Shown here: positions 35,480-47,069 of the stretch, piece by piece | Layout: each line of letters starts with the position of its first letter | Position numbering within the stretch: the stretch's first letter is position 1 | Assembly: GCF_014898055.3 (NCBI RefSeq) | Contig: NW_023605083.1 | Span: 92,219,483 to 92,283,482, forward strand | From: Talpa occidentalis | Lineage: Eukaryota > Chordata > Mammalia > Eulipotyphla > Talpidae | DNA: 64,000 nucleotides | Reading direction: 5' to 3' | The notes under the pieces: model-generated | What the model saw: the letters and a program-made list of their open reading frames with translations, nothing else | Told to the model about the DNA's origin: nothing | Database searches by the model: none | Made by a program: the position numbers and the translations under genes

Positions 35480-35710
35480 AATAATAACTGTTACTTTTTG
35501 GGAATTTGCTATGAACAATGAGTGCTTTTTTGTTTATTTTCTCACTCAATACTCAAACCAAGTCTGAGACTTGCAGCTGTGTTACAGATGAGTACACAGG
35601 TATAACCAAGCTATACGACTCACCCTGGTTCACGGGCTATTAAGAGGAAGGCCCAAGATTCATTCCTCTACTTACTAGACCCTAAAGCCTGTGTTCTTAG
35701 CCAGTTGTGT
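35480..35710 (+). repeat. Diverged MIR-like element
   Basis: ATTTTCTCACTCAATACTCAAACC and ACAGATGAGTACACAGG, then a tail like CCTAAAGCCTGTGTTCTTAGCC, follow the MIR order. Confidence 0.5.
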
Positions 35711-36534
35711 CTGTCACTGTCTCCACAAAGTAAGCCAACTCTGGTAGGATTCAAACTCACATCCAAATTTGAAAGGCTTTCTCCTCATGAAAGTTTTAGG
35801 TGTCTGAAGTCTAGATGCCTCTATGATGAGGCTGCCTGTGACAAGTGACTCAGATTTATTTTTCTTTAACTTAAAAGGGATGTCAGAAAAATCTTAGCTT
35901 GTATGACACTTTCATGTCCTCCCTGCTGATCCTGTCTTCTTGAGAAAAAAGAAGTGGAAAAAGACACAGAGGAGGGAGGGGGTGTGAGTATAGGCAGCAG
36001 AGGGGGTAAGGGGTTGGGGTGGTAGTGGGAAGATTAATTTCACCTCTGGAAGACATTTCCAAATAACAACAAAAGGGGAATGTTGTGGGGGAGCTCCTTC
36101 TCCCTCCTCTGGATTCATCAGTGAGCATGATTTGGGGCTGGGGCTGTTGTAGAGGAGATGGGAAAAGAAAAGGAGGCCCTTAGAGTCACTGCTCTTAGGG
36201 CAAATGAGGCATCAATCCACATTTTTGAGTTGGTGCCTGAGGAATAGTATTTAGAGAAAGGGCTGGAGCTTAAGCCTTGAGCCCCTCCCCCATCTGACTG
36301 CTCCCTCCACCTCCCCCCTTTGCCCACAAGAATATTCCATGGCAGTTAGGGTCCCTGTTCTATTGAATGGGTTTTTCTTTCCTAGACCCCGGGGAAAATG
36401 GTGGCAACTACTCTGCCTGATGAAAATATTTAAAAGATGAGGGACAACTGAACCTAACAAGGGAAAGGGGCGATGGGGTGGAGGATAGAAGGAGATACAG
36501 GGGGTGTACAAGATGGGAACAGGGGACTCTAGGG

Positions 36535-39500
36535 ATGAGTTCCCTGGGTCAGGAGGAGACAGGAATGAGCATCAGCGACCTGGAAAGCCAGGAGGGGGTT
36601 GGGGAGCAGGATAGGGCGGAGGTGAGCCTGGAAGAACAATATGAGAAGCATTATTCAGTCCCGGACTCGGCCAATGCTAGGCAGATGTCCAGGGAGGGAC
36701 AGAGGGACTCTCTGTTGTCCCTGCAATGGAAAATGAAACACAGCTCCCGCTGGATAGCGCAGGCATTGGCCTCAGAGCTCAGCCTGATCGCCTTCATCCT
36801 GCTGCTGGTCATGCTCTTCTCCAAGAAATGGCTGTATCTCTCCGGGAGCCGCTACTACCAGCGCTGGCCCATGAATGTTAGTACCACAATCTATACATCG
36901 GCTCAAATTATGTCTATGGGGCTTCTGCACATCTCCATATCCAACAGGTGTCCCTGCTCAGAGAATGGGAAAGGTGAGACCCTTCACACCCTACGGCACC
37001 CCAGGACTCCCGCCCGCCTTGATTTCCGTCTGTACCCTGCAATATTTATCTCCTTCTTCTGGTCATCCCCACTATTTTGGCTTGCAAAATGGCTCCACCA
37101 CTGGCACTGAGACCACCCCCCCGCCCCCCACACACACTCCAAGATCATTTTTTTCCTCCCTTAAATTTATTCAAGTTAAATCCATTAGTCTGACCGAATA
37201 GAACATGTCATTATTTTAAATACGACTCAGTAATTCTGTGGCGGAGGGGCGTGGATACTCCAGCACATGGACTCAGTCACCGTGCATAATTAACCAGTAT
37301 CCTGGGAGAGGAGACCCAGCGTGGGGGGGCGGTGGGGGGCATTCCCCAGCTGTTTTTCTTCCCTTCTGCCCCAGATTTTGCTTTTTGGGGTTAGCTGTGG
37401 GCGTCTATGCCTTGTTTCTTTGATCTTTCCCTGTCTTGTTGCGGCCACTTCGGCCCCAATACTTGTTAGTTTCAGGTAATGCTGTCCTCTCTTGTCCAAG
37501 GTTTGGGTCTCCTTTCTCAATTCCTTTTTTTTTTAAGATTTATTTTTATTTATATAAGAACCAGGGTACAGGCCAGATGTGCGGGAGGATGAGAGGATTC
37601 ACCAGAGCCAGAGCTGGGAACAGAACAGGCAGACCGATGAAATACACTGCTGAGGGGAGCAGTAGGGGAGTCAGGAGTGGTCTGGCTCACCATGTGGGTA
37701 GCTCCAAGGCCAGTGGTGATCGAACTGGTGCTGCAGAGGCTGCAGCAGCTTCACAGCACTGTGCTCAACTGCCTGTGCCACCAGAGAGGCCCTCCTTTTT
37801 TTTAAAAGGTATAATTGACATATAAATTTTTTTTTAAAGATTTATTTATTTATTTTTATTTATTTATACAAGCACTGGGTACAGTCAGAAGCGCGGGAGG
37901 GTGAGAGAACTCACCAGAGCCAGAGCGGGGAGCAGAGCAGGCAGAAGGACCGAAGTACACTGCTGAGGGGAGCAGCGGGCGGCAGGAGAGGTCTGCGCGC
38001 CATGTGGGACCCTCCGCCGGTGGCCGGGGAGGAGCCGAGGATCAAACCCGCGCTGCAGAGGCTGCGGGCAGCCTCGCAACCCAGAGCTCAACCGCCGCGC
38101 CACCGGGGAGGCCCGACATATAAATTTTTAAGATACTTAACATGTACATCATGGTGATTTGATATACATTGTAAAAGAATTTCCCCCATCTAGCTAATCA
38201 GCTCATCACCTCACTTCTTTTTCTCTCTCTCTGAGAAAATATGTTATACTTTCTTCCGTATTTCAGTTATACGATCAGTTACTATAGTCATCATGTTTTT
38301 ACATTACACCATATTCATCTTGTAGTTGGAAGTTTGAATCCTTTTACTAATTTTTCTCAGTTCTTATGAAAAAACCAGTGCTTTGGAAACCCATTTCCAT
38401 TTCTTTACTCTCATTAACGTTAAAAAAAGTTACACAGCCATTATTTTATTCCATGATGAGAGCAATACATCTTTATTAAATAAAATAGATTTTGGGAAGC
38501 AAAAACTATCATTTATCATACACACACATTCTGTTTGCTAAATTTAATTCTCAATCAACCCTGAGAGGTAGGGATAATTACCCTTACTTAATCTGAGAAA
38601 TTCAGGTTAAGTATTTTGCTCAGGGCCATAAAGGTGTTAGGTAGAATCACATGAGAGGGCCTATCATTGATTGCTTTTCACCTACAAGAAGAGCAGCTGT
38701 CTCTGTCCCAAAACTCAGTGAGAATCTGTTGCAGGACAGGGAGAGGGTCATCCCAAAGCCCCCAAACCTGCCTCCTCTAAATTTGTTCTGCTCTCCTTCT
38801 GCTGCATCAAGACAAAACATACTCTAGTGCATAAGACCTTCAATGGAAAGGAACTTTAATACAATTAGTGTGCAAAACAGAAAAGGGGGAGAATGGGGAA
38901 GAATAGGGTTTCCAAATCAAGCTTCTGAAGTTACCCATCTCCTCATGGGTAAATGTCCACCCAAACAGGGTTGGCCCAAAACAGGGCCTCTGAGGTCTAA
39001 GAGCCTGCCACAAGTCTAAGGCACCTCCTGGTGGGGACCCATAGAAAAGGGTCAGAAACAGCCAGACAAGTCTGGAAGGAAAAGAGCAAAATCAAAATCA
39101 AGGTAAAAGCTGCTGTTGTTATCCTCCCCACGGGTCTCACATTCACATTTGTTTGGACTAGTCCAGGACCAAGAAGCTAGCACAGCTTCTTCACATGTCT
39201 CTCTGCTCCACATACCTCATCCAGGTCTCCTTCTGGCTCTCCATCCTGCTTCCTTCCTTCCCCAGTCTTCTCTCATGCTTCTTCTCCTCCCTCTCAGCTC
39301 CACCCTCCCTTGGGTGGGGCAGGGAACCTGGAGTCTACCCTTTTCCTGGCACCCCATTACACACCTACCTTGCTCTACAGTATTACTCAAAGACAGCCCA
39401 CTAACAGCAACTTACTGAGCACTCTATTTTCCCCAGATTTCTAAAGTCAAATGGATTTTGAATAGTTTTTACACAGTTGTGCTCATTTTTCATAAGTAAT

Positions 39501-42500
39501 TTTATCTTTTAGATTAATTTTATTATTATGAGCTATAATAAACTTTTCATATTATAAGTGACCATAACTTAATAGACTTCTTACCTTTGACTTGGCTATT
39601 TTCTTATTCTTGGTAAATTTATTTCTAATTTCATATTTGAGAGAAAAGGACCAATAGGTTTGTTAATCTTGAAGTTTTTTTCTGTGTTTAGTATTAATTT
39701 TGTGGCATAGATTTCCCAAAGTGGACTTACTGGATCAAAGAATTTAGATATTTTAAGACAATAAAAATTTTCATGTTGCTTTCAGAAAGTATGATACCAA
39801 TTTGCTTCTACTAACAATGTTTGAGAAAGTGTGTCTCATTATGCATTTGCATAATATCTAAATATCTGATGTATAATTTTTCTGACTCAAAAATTGTTGC
39901 AGTTACTGTGCGAAATGTAGAAAGTTTAAAAAAGAAAGTAAAAGTTACCTAAAATTTCCCCACATAGATACAATCAGAGTTGACATTGTAATGTATTTAT
40001 TTCCTGTCTTGTGTGTGTGTGTGTACTTAGCTATATTAAAATATTCAAGGTGCATATCTTTTGTATTTATATATAAAATAAATACAGATAAATACACTCA
40101 TTTGTATTTTAATAAATGTTACTTTGTTTTTTCAAAATTCTCATTCTACATGCTGTGTTGCCAACTCCATTTTACAGTTGTAAGCATTTACTCATGCCAT
40201 TAAATCATTACTGTATGGCATCACTAATGTTTAAAATGTATTTGCTTTGATAATATCTGAACAGACTGAAAATTAGGAAGAAATACAAAAGATTACATAT
40301 CAGAGTCTGCTTCCCACCCCTGGCTTCCAGGCTTCCTCTCCAGTTTTTCGTTTCTCAGGAGAGACATTCAATTCAGAGAGAAGTATTTATCATCATTTTT
40401 AGTGTTTCCTGTACATAGATTTTGGTGCAGATCTTGGGTTACTTTCTTAACACAAATTCTAAGTAAAAGGATCTTAACAACTTAATATTTTATTTTGCTA
40501 TTTTGTGCCTGATCTCTCACTAGAAATGCTGTCCACCAGTAGTATGAGAGCACCTATTTTCTCTAAATCCTTTCCTATCCTGGATACTAGCGATTTTGTT
40601 TTGATCTTTGCTAATTTGATAGATTAAAAAAAATCACATTTAGGGACTCCCTGGTGGCCTAGGGGTTAAGTCTCAGCACCATGATGACTACAGCCTGAGT
40701 TCCATCCCCAGCCAGGGAGCTGACCCACATATGGCACAAGAGACCTCTACTGTCTCACTTACTGAAATACCCCTTAGCATTGTATTTCAGTAAATTTGCC
40801 TGTTCTGCTCCCCACTCTGACTCTGGTGAATGCTCTCACCCTGCACCTCTGGCCAATACCCCAGTTTTTTTAAGCCAAAAAAAAAAAAAAATAAAAAAAT
40901 CACAGTTAGTTTACAATTCTTTATGTTGCATTTCATGTGTTTGTTTGTTTTTTTTTAAAGATTTATTATTTATGCACACAAGAGCTGGGGTACCGGCCAG
41001 AGATGTGGGGGGTGAGAGGATTCACCGGAGACAGATTGGGGAACAGAACAGAACAGGCAGACTGACTGAAATACACTGCTGAGGGGAGCAGCGGGCAAGT
41101 CAGGAGAGATCTTCTGTGCGATGGGGGTTGCTCCCTGGCCAGCTGGGGATTGAACTCCTGCTGCAGAGGCTGTGGATTGCCCCATAGTGCGGTGCTTAAC
41201 CCCTTGCGCCACCAGGGAGGCCCTCATGTGTTTTTTTTAGCATTTGATCTCTTCTTTTGAGAATTGCAGTTCAAGTTCCCTGTCCACATTTTCTATTGAG
41301 GTATTAAATTTCATCTGGTTGGGATTATCAAACAGTTGCCATATGAAGAATCTTTTTTTTTTTTTTAAAGATTTATTTATTTATTTATTTATACAAGCAC
41401 TGGGTACAGTCAGAAGCGCAGGAGGGTGAGAGAATTCACCAGAGCCAGAGCGGGGAGCAGAGCAGGCAGAAGGACCGAAGTACACTGCTGAGGGGAGCAG
41501 CGGGCGGCAGGAGAGGTCTGCGCACCATGTGGGACCCTCCTCTGGTGCCGGGGAGCAGCCTGGGATTGAACCGGCGCTGCAGAGGCTGCAGGCAGCTTTG
41601 CAACCCTGTGTTCAACCGCTGCGCCACCGGGGAGGCCCCCCATATGAAGAATCTTTATGAAAACATAATGTGAAATCTCAAATGTACATTTCTTTAGTTA
41701 TTAGTGAAGATGAACATTTTCTCATATTTGCTTATTTTACTATGTTTTGTCTTTTTGTGACTCCTTAGTTCATCCTGTTTTTTTTTCATTTCCTCAGACA
41801 GTTTTAAGCTGTGGACAAATCACCCAATATTTGGGTTGGCCAAGATAACCTTCACCCTCGCCCTAGGGCTGGGCTTCATCCTCACCATCTGGTTGCACCT
41901 GCCGTACCTACCTGTTTGCCCGAAACTGCCCTTCTTTGGCTGGATTGGGATTGTCATGAGCTTCTCTGAAGGTGCCCCCTAGCTCTGGAAAAGGTCCTTC
42001 ATTTCTCCTAACCCTATCTTCACAGGCACTTCTCCCTCTTCCTTTTTTGGGGTGTGGGGTAGGGGTTTTATGGCTGATAAGAGAACAGAACTAGTAGTTG
42101 TTGACTGAGAACAATGTTCCATCATTTCCCAGCCACTGGAGAGGTGGAGGTGGAGGGGTTGATTCTCATGACACTCTGGGGCTCTGTACTCTGTGTGTTA
42201 AGGGAGCTGTGGTTTGTGGCTGTGTTTAGTAGATGAGGGAGAGTCCCTCTGGGATTCTTGGGTGAGAATAAGATCCCTCTGTTTCCTGTCTCCTAGTTAC
42301 CTTCATTTTCTCCACCCTCATGTTGTTTCCTATTAACCTCTGGATTTTTGAATTGAAGAAGAATTTGTCAATCCCCATTGGCTGGAGCTATTTCATTGGT
42401 TGGTTGGTGTTTACCCTATATGTCACCTGTGGTGAGTGGCCTGGAGAGCCCCTGGGAAGGAGGGGACATGTGGGACATGTGTGGAGGGAGGGGGCTGGCA

Positions 42501-43035
42501 ATCCCCAGGGATAGGCTCTTAGGGACTTCTATTTGGCCTCATCCTGCTCGCCACTTCCTCCTACACTCTGACCTTCCTCTCCCCATCCCCTTGTCCTTTC
42601 TCAGGGATCCTCTGCTACTTCAACTACAAACATTTCTGGAGTCTGATTCAGATCCATCCTTCTGACACCGATTCTGAGTCTATCAGCAGTAACTACAGCG
42701 AATCACACACTGAACAGATTACCTCAAACATCTTAAATGTCTCTGTCAACCAGGAGGAAGTCCTGGATCCTGGGCAAAGGAAATCATCTCTGGATTCTGA
42801 GTCAGAGAAAGCATTTTCTGAACCCCTGGATTCTGAGTCAAAGAAGGCATTTTCTGAACCCCTGGATTCTGAGTCAAAGAAGGCATTTTCTGAACCCCTG
42901 GATTCTGAGTCAAAAAAGGCATTTTCTGAACCCCTGGATTCTGAGTCAAAAAACAAATTTACTGAACTCCCAACACCAAATTCTGACCATTCACCTGAAT
43001 CTCCCTCCTCATCCATTCCTACAGCCCTTGAGTAG
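36535..43035 (+). CDS. ODF4: Outer dense fiber of sperm tails 4, complete coding region
   Basis: A testis-specific membrane protein associated with the sperm flagellum. Coding exons: 36535-36973, 41798-41971, 42297-42431 and 42605-43035. All introns are phase 1 with GT/AG ends, giving 392 codons. Similarity to the remembered human protein is clear: ASELSLIAFILLLVMLFSKKWL, RYYQRWPMNVSTTIYTSAQ, FIFSTLMLFPINLWIFEL and IPIGWSYFIGWLV. Four membrane segments are visible: one in exon 1, one early in exon 2, one across exons 2-3, one across exons 3-4. The start is the first in-frame ATG; a Met ten codons on (36565) is the alternative. The C-terminus carries five 12-residue repeats and is much longer than the human one as I recall it. 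Intron 1 (4.8 kb) is full of SINE and L1 DNA. Confidence 0.93.
37525..37793 (-). repeat. tRNA-derived SINE in ODF4 intron 1
   Basis: Older-form copy; reversed head ends TGTGCCACCAGAGAGGCCC. It is followed after 33 bases by a second copy in the same orientation. Confidence 0.88.
37800..38350. mobile_element. L1 3' fragment in ODF4 intron 1, split by a SINE
   Basis: AGGTATAATTGACATATAAATTTTT continues on the far side of the SINE with AACATGTACATCATGGTGATTTG and GTTGGAAGTTTGAATCC, the same L1 3' text as at 6590-7030. Confidence 0.6.
37827..38114 (-). repeat. tRNA-derived SINE, young GC-rich form, in ODF4 intron 1
   Basis: Full-length; GACATATAAATTTTT is repeated on both sides as the target duplication. 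Confidence 0.9.
38525..38650 (+). repeat. Diverged MIR-like element in ODF4 intron 1
   Basis: AACCCTGAGAGGTAGGGATAATTA, AATCTGAGAAATTCAGG and TGCTCAGGGCCATAAAGG match the MIR core in order. Confidence 0.5.
38727..39362 (-). mobile_element. LTR of the 590-bp family in ODF4 intron 1
   Basis: It aligns along its whole length with the LTR at 57082-57668. GTTGCAGGACAGGGAGAGG is at the left, TTTAATACAATTAGTGTGCA in the middle, CTCCACCCTCCCTTGGGTGGGGC at the right. It is a solo LTR, antisense to ODF4. Its open frames are not genes. Confidence 0.75.
39420..40260. mobile_element. AT-rich old LINE fragments in ODF4 intron 1
   Basis: CCAAAGTGGACTTACTGGATC and TTTCAGAAAGTATGATACCAATTTGC are typical of antisense L1 3' text. 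The rest of the stretch is AT-rich with a short GT run at 40008-40024. Confidence 0.4.
40643..40901 (+). repeat. tRNA-derived SINE, older form, in ODF4 intron 1
   Basis: Diverged head GGGACTCCCTGGTGGCCTAG, A-rich tail after CCCCAGTTTTTTTAAGCC. AAAAAAATCACATTTAG and ATCACAGTTAG are likely target duplications. Confidence 0.85.
40949..41222 (-). repeat. tRNA-derived SINE, older form, in ODF4 intron 1
   Basis: Full-length, with a small GAACA duplication near 41043. TCATGTGTTT on both sides is the target duplication. Confidence 0.88.
41353..41639 (-). repeat. tRNA-derived SINE, young form, just upstream of ODF4 exon 2
   Basis: Full-length, with CCATATGAAGAATCTTT on both sides. It ends 158 bases before the splice acceptor of exon 2. 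Confidence 0.9.
42790..42969 (+). repeat. ODF4: 36-bp coding minisatellite in ODF4 exon 4
   Basis: Five back-to-back 36-bp units start at 42790, 42826, 42862, 42898 and 42934, each encoding LDSESKKAFSEP or a variant. Units 2-4 differ by a single base in a Lys codon, unit 1 has Glu for the first Lys, and unit 5 has decayed to LDSESKNKFTEL. The reading frame is kept. The repeat is rich in Ser, Glu and Lys, so it is likely disordered and phosphorylatable. Confidence 0.95.
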
Positions 43036-43142
43036 ATAAGCCATTATCAATGCAAAGTATTAGGGAGGATTTTAGGCCAGCTTTTAACAGCCCTTCCTTG
43101 TTCCTGCCTTGCCCACAAGTTGGGAGATAAATTGGAAGTTGG

Positions 43143-43148
43143 AATAAA
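43143..43148 (+). terminator. Polyadenylation signal of ODF4
   Basis: AATAAA lies 108 bases after the TAG stop, giving a short 3' untranslated region. Confidence 0.7.
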
Positions 43149-43344
43149 TTCTCTTGTTTATCATATCCTGCAGTTGTTGAAACAAGACAACTTAAAGGAG
43201 AGAAAGGGAGAACAAGTTTCTTTCCCGTTCTTACTATCTGGGAGCCTTTTGGCACCTGTTCGTCTCCAAACCTGCCTAACCGCTCCCATAACACACTGAC
43301 ACACAGGCAAACGCCTCTTGAAAGTTAAGTCTCTTTATTTTATT

Positions 43345-43631
43345 ATATTTATTTATGTATTTAAGATTTTTATTTATCCATGCATACAAGAACTGGGTAC
43401 AGGCCAGATGTGTAGGAGGGTGTGAGGATTCACCAGAGACAGAGCGGGGAGTAGAATAGGCAGACGGACCAAAAATGCGAAAACGTTGCTGAGGGGAGAA
43501 GTAGGCGAGACAGGAGAGGTCTGCCGGACTATGTTGGCATCTCCTCGGCTGGCAGGGATCGAACTGTGCTGCAGAGGCCACGGACAGCCTCACAGCGCTG
43601 CGCTCAACCACCTGAGCCACCAGGGAGGCCC
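43345..43631 (-). repeat. tRNA-derived SINE, intermediate form
   Basis: Full-length copy with ACTGGGTACAGGCCAGATG, about 200 bases beyond the ODF4 poly(A) signal. Confidence 0.87.
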
Positions 43632-43632
43632 T

Positions 43633-43729
43633 ATTTTTTTTTAAAGATTTATTTATTTATGCATATAAGAACTGGGGTACAGGCCAGAGGTGTGTGGTGG
43701 TGAGAGGATTCACCAGAGACAGAGTGGGG
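43633..43729 (-). repeat. tRNA-derived SINE, 5'-truncated
   Basis: Only the 3' 97 bases remain. It begins immediately after the previous copy and stops at CAGAGTGGGGACAG, losing the tRNA-like head. Confidence 0.85.
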
Positions 43730-43904
43730 ACAGTGATTAGCAGAGATATAATTTGTGAACTTGACTTATACATAGTTAAGGATTCAAGGGCAAAATGGCT
43801 CCAGGGTAAGAGGCGGGTTAAATAAGGAGCACACAGGAGGAAGTATAGCTGTACTATGTGTCCAAGGCAGAAATTCTGCTGTGTCCCTACTGAGAATATT
43901 GAGA

Positions 43905-44315
43905 ACTGAGACTAGGAACCACCAGTACCAACTCCAACTCTACTTCTACAACCTCTAACATCTCCACCACTTTCATCACTTCCACGTGCACCACCACCAT
44001 CTCCACCGTATCCCATACTTCCAGCTCTACTACCACCTTCACCTCTATAACCTCTGCCACCATCTTCAACTCCACCCCCCAACTCTACCACCCCCTCTAT
44101 CTCTATCCCCAACCACAAGCATTATACATCCTCCACTTACACTACTACCCTCAACTGTACCACCACCTCGACCTCTATCACTGCTATCTAACTACCACCA
44201 CCATCCTCAACTCCTCCTCATCACCTCCATTACCACTGCTACCTTTACTACTACAGCCTACCACCATCACCACCACCACCAATTACCAACTTCACCACTT
44301 CTACCCACTTTCTAG
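43905..44315 (+). repeat. G-depleted triplet-like low-complexity tract
   Basis: About 410 bases are built from CAC, ACC, TCC, CTA and ACT words with almost no G on the + strand. Examples are CTCTACTACCACCTTCACC and ATCACCACCACCACC. It opens a long His/Pro/Leu/Thr-rich frame that is a product of the composition, not a gene. Confidence 0.8.
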
Positions 44316-44319
44316 TTGC

Positions 44320-45050
44320 AACAGCTCTTCATACCCTCCACAAGGAAAATATTAGGGTCAGGCCCTAAGATCAAAAGACAAGCTACATGTTTGGGCTATA
44401 AACCCAGTCTTATGAATACATGCAGCGGTTGGCTTGGCAGCGCTGAGGATGACTGTTGGGATTCACACAGCCTGCATAGAAAGGCTGGCCTCCCCAGAGA
44501 GCACCTATGACTCCTCCAGATGGAGTCACGATGACAGACAGCTAGAGGAGGGATGAATGTGTAGGGACAAACTGTGAGTGGATTGAATATGATAAGCACA
44601 CACGCAAAATTGGTTTAACCCTATGATACTGCTGTTCTAGCAGTTAAATGTTGGCAATTTAATATGGTTCAACATAATATATTTAACTGATTTCTACTTG
44701 ATTTGAGTCATATTCTTACCATACCTGACCAGAAGTTGCGGATTTCCCAATTTCAAACAAATATTTCCAAGTGAAGAATCTAATACATGGGCTTGACAAC
44801 TCAGTGTTGCCCTTGTACTTCTCTCTCCTGGTAGTAAGGATTTACTGGAGGACTTATTGAATTAGTCATGCTGGAGGGAAGGGACACCAAACAAAGGGAT
44901 GCCATGACATCTTCCTTAGAGATATAGATGACCTTTGTGACTTTGTAGGGTCATAAACTCAAATGCCTACAGACACTAAGCAGGTGATGTAAATAAATGA
45001 ATGGAGCTACTCTTCCCTCTCTATCATTTTACTTCTTTGATAAGACCTAG
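44320..45050. other. Intergenic DNA without recognised features
   Basis: No gene and no repeat that I can name was seen in this stretch. Confidence 0.4.
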
Positions 45051-45409
45051 TATGTTATTTATTGCCAGGTAACACATTACCCCAAACTTAGTGGCTTGAA
45101 ATAATAAATATTATCTCACATAGTTTCTGGGGTCAAGAATCTGGGAGCAGCTTGGCTGAATGGTCTTACTCAGGGCCTATCACAAGGTTATATTCAAGAT
45201 GTCAGCTGGAGTTGCAGTTAACTAAGATGTGAGTGGAACTAAAGGATCTACTTCTGGTAGGGTTAGTCATTGGGCTGTTGGCAGGGAAGCCAATTCCTTG
45301 CCATAAGGGTCTTTTCATGGACCATATGAGTGTTTAGTGGTAACTTCCCCCCAGAGTTAGTGATCTAAGAAAGAGCAATGAAGAGGAAGCTCTAGTACCT
45401 TTTATTTTA

Positions 45410-45719
45410 TTTTATTTTTTTTTAAAGAGGCATGTATTTTATTTATTTATTTCTTGTTTATTTGTTTGTTTATACATGCACTGGGTACAGTCAGAAGCGC
45501 AGGAGGGTGAGAGAATTCACCAGAGCTAGAGTGGGGAGCAGAGCAGGCAGAAGGACCGAAGTACACTGCTGAGGGGAGCAGCGGGCGGCAGGAGAGGTCT
45601 GCGCGCCATGTGGAACCCTCCTCCGGTGGCCGGGGAGCAGCTGGGGATCGAACCGGCGCCGCAGAGGCCGCAGGCAGCTTCGCAACCCAGCGCTCAACAG
45701 CTGCGCCACCGGGGAGGCC
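45410..45719 (-). repeat. tRNA-derived SINE with captured 3' tail
   Basis: Young copy; reversed tail AAAGAGGCATGT precedes the (TTTA)n/(TTTG)n repeat. CTAGTACCTTTTA flanks both sides. Confidence 0.92.
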
Positions 45720-45889
45720 ATCTAGTACCTTTTATGACATAGTTTTGGGAGCAATACACTGTCACTTCACCTTGTTCTATTGATATTTGCTGAAAACAAA
45801 TCACTAAGTCCACCCCACATTCAAGGGGAAGGGAATTAACATTCACCTCTTGGTGGGAAAAGCATCAAGAACTCATGGATATACTTTAT

Positions 45890-46163
45890 TTTATTTTTTT
45901 TATTTTTAGATTTATTTATTTATCCATACAAGTACTGGGTACAGTCAGAAGCGCGGGAGGGTGAGAGAATTCACCATTGCCAGAGCAGGGAACAGAACAG
46001 GCAGACTGAGGAAGTACACTGCTGAAGGGAGCAGCGGGCGGCAGGAGAGGCCTGCACGCCATGTGGGATCCTCGCGTGGTGGCTGGGGATCGAACCGGTG
46101 CTGCAGAGGCTGCGGGCAGCTTCGCACCCCAGCGCTCAACCACTGTGCCACCAGGGGAGGCCC
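45890..46163 (-). repeat. tRNA-derived SINE, young form
   Basis: Full-length; CATGGATATACTTTA is repeated on both sides. Confidence 0.9.
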
Positions 46164-46346
46164 ATCATGGATATACTTTAAAACCACTACATTCTGTTTA
46201 TGGCCACAAATTATTAACATTCCTCCCACATGAAAAATACTCTCTGCCAGAGTCCCCAAAAGTCTTATGACAGCAATGATATGTTGAAAGTTCAGAATCT
46301 TACTGTACTATAAATGGGGGAATATGGTGCATAAGGGTAGGGTATT

Positions 46347-46667
46347 TTTTTTTTTAATTTTTTTTTTTTAATAGAGGCATGTTTTATTTATTTATTTGTT
46401 TGTTTGTTTGTTTTGTTTATACATGCACTGGGTACAGTCAGAAGCGCGGGAGGGTGAGAGAATTCACCAGAGCCAGAGCGGGGAGCAGAGCAGGCAGAAG
46501 GGCCGAAGTACACTGCTGAGGGGAGCAGCGGGCGGCAGGAGAGGTCTGCACGCCATGTGGGACCCTCCTCTGGTGGCCGGGGAGCAGCCGGGGATCAAAC
46601 CAGCGCTGCAGAGGCCGCGGGCAGCTTCGCAACCCAGCGCTCAACCACTGCGCCACCGGGGAGGCCC
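46347..46667 (-). repeat. tRNA-derived SINE with captured 3' tail
   Basis: Young copy; the reversed tail AATAGAGGCATGTT is followed by the (TTTA)n/(TTTG)n repeat. AAGGGTAGGGTATTTT on both sides is a long, perfect target duplication. Confidence 0.93.
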
Positions 46668-47069
46668 AAGGGTAGGGTATTTTGGGATAAGTCTTACCAC
46701 TTGTGGAAATTACACTCAGAAAGGCGTATGGATCAGATTAGAGGATGTATTGTACCCATTGGTTCTAGAAGAGGAAGACATGACACTGCATGTGGGGGGC
46801 CCCATGAGAGGAGTACCCCAGGAGCCAGTCCAACCAAGCTGGCTTTATTGGGTGCCTTTATTGGGGTCTGTGTGGAGCACACAACAAAATGTGTGAGGGG
46901 ACTTCACTGGTGTATTTGAATGTCACTATATCATAGTCAGGGAAGAAGAGGAACTTGTGGCAGGAACCAGTCTTCTCACATTCGTGCACCTGGTGCTCAC
47001 AAGCTGTTTGTGGAAACATTGAAGCATCAGGAAAATACGAAGTTTTAAAAGTTAACAATACACTTGCCC

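Larger units (their letters stand above)
45055..46215. repeat. Ancient interspersed repeat split by two SINEs
   Basis: TTTATTGCCAGGTAACACATTACC, AAACTTAGTGGCTTGAAATAA and CACCTCTTGGTGGGAAAAGC belong to one mammal-wide repeat. SINEs at 45410-45719 and 45890-46163 interrupt it. I could not name the family with confidence. Confidence 0.5.

Noticed and set aside
36478..36534. An N-terminal extension of ODF4 starting with GTG at 36478
   Set aside because: A vertebrate gene would be expected to start at ATG. The first in-frame ATG is at 36535 and the extension has no match to the human N-terminus.
42790..42969. Regularly spaced 36-bp repeats resembling a CRISPR array
   Set aside because: There are no spacers; the units are contiguous, in frame and inside a mammalian exon.
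43986..44315. His/Pro/Leu-rich 109-codon frame
   Set aside because: It is produced by the G-depleted triplet tract; the composition explains it entirely.
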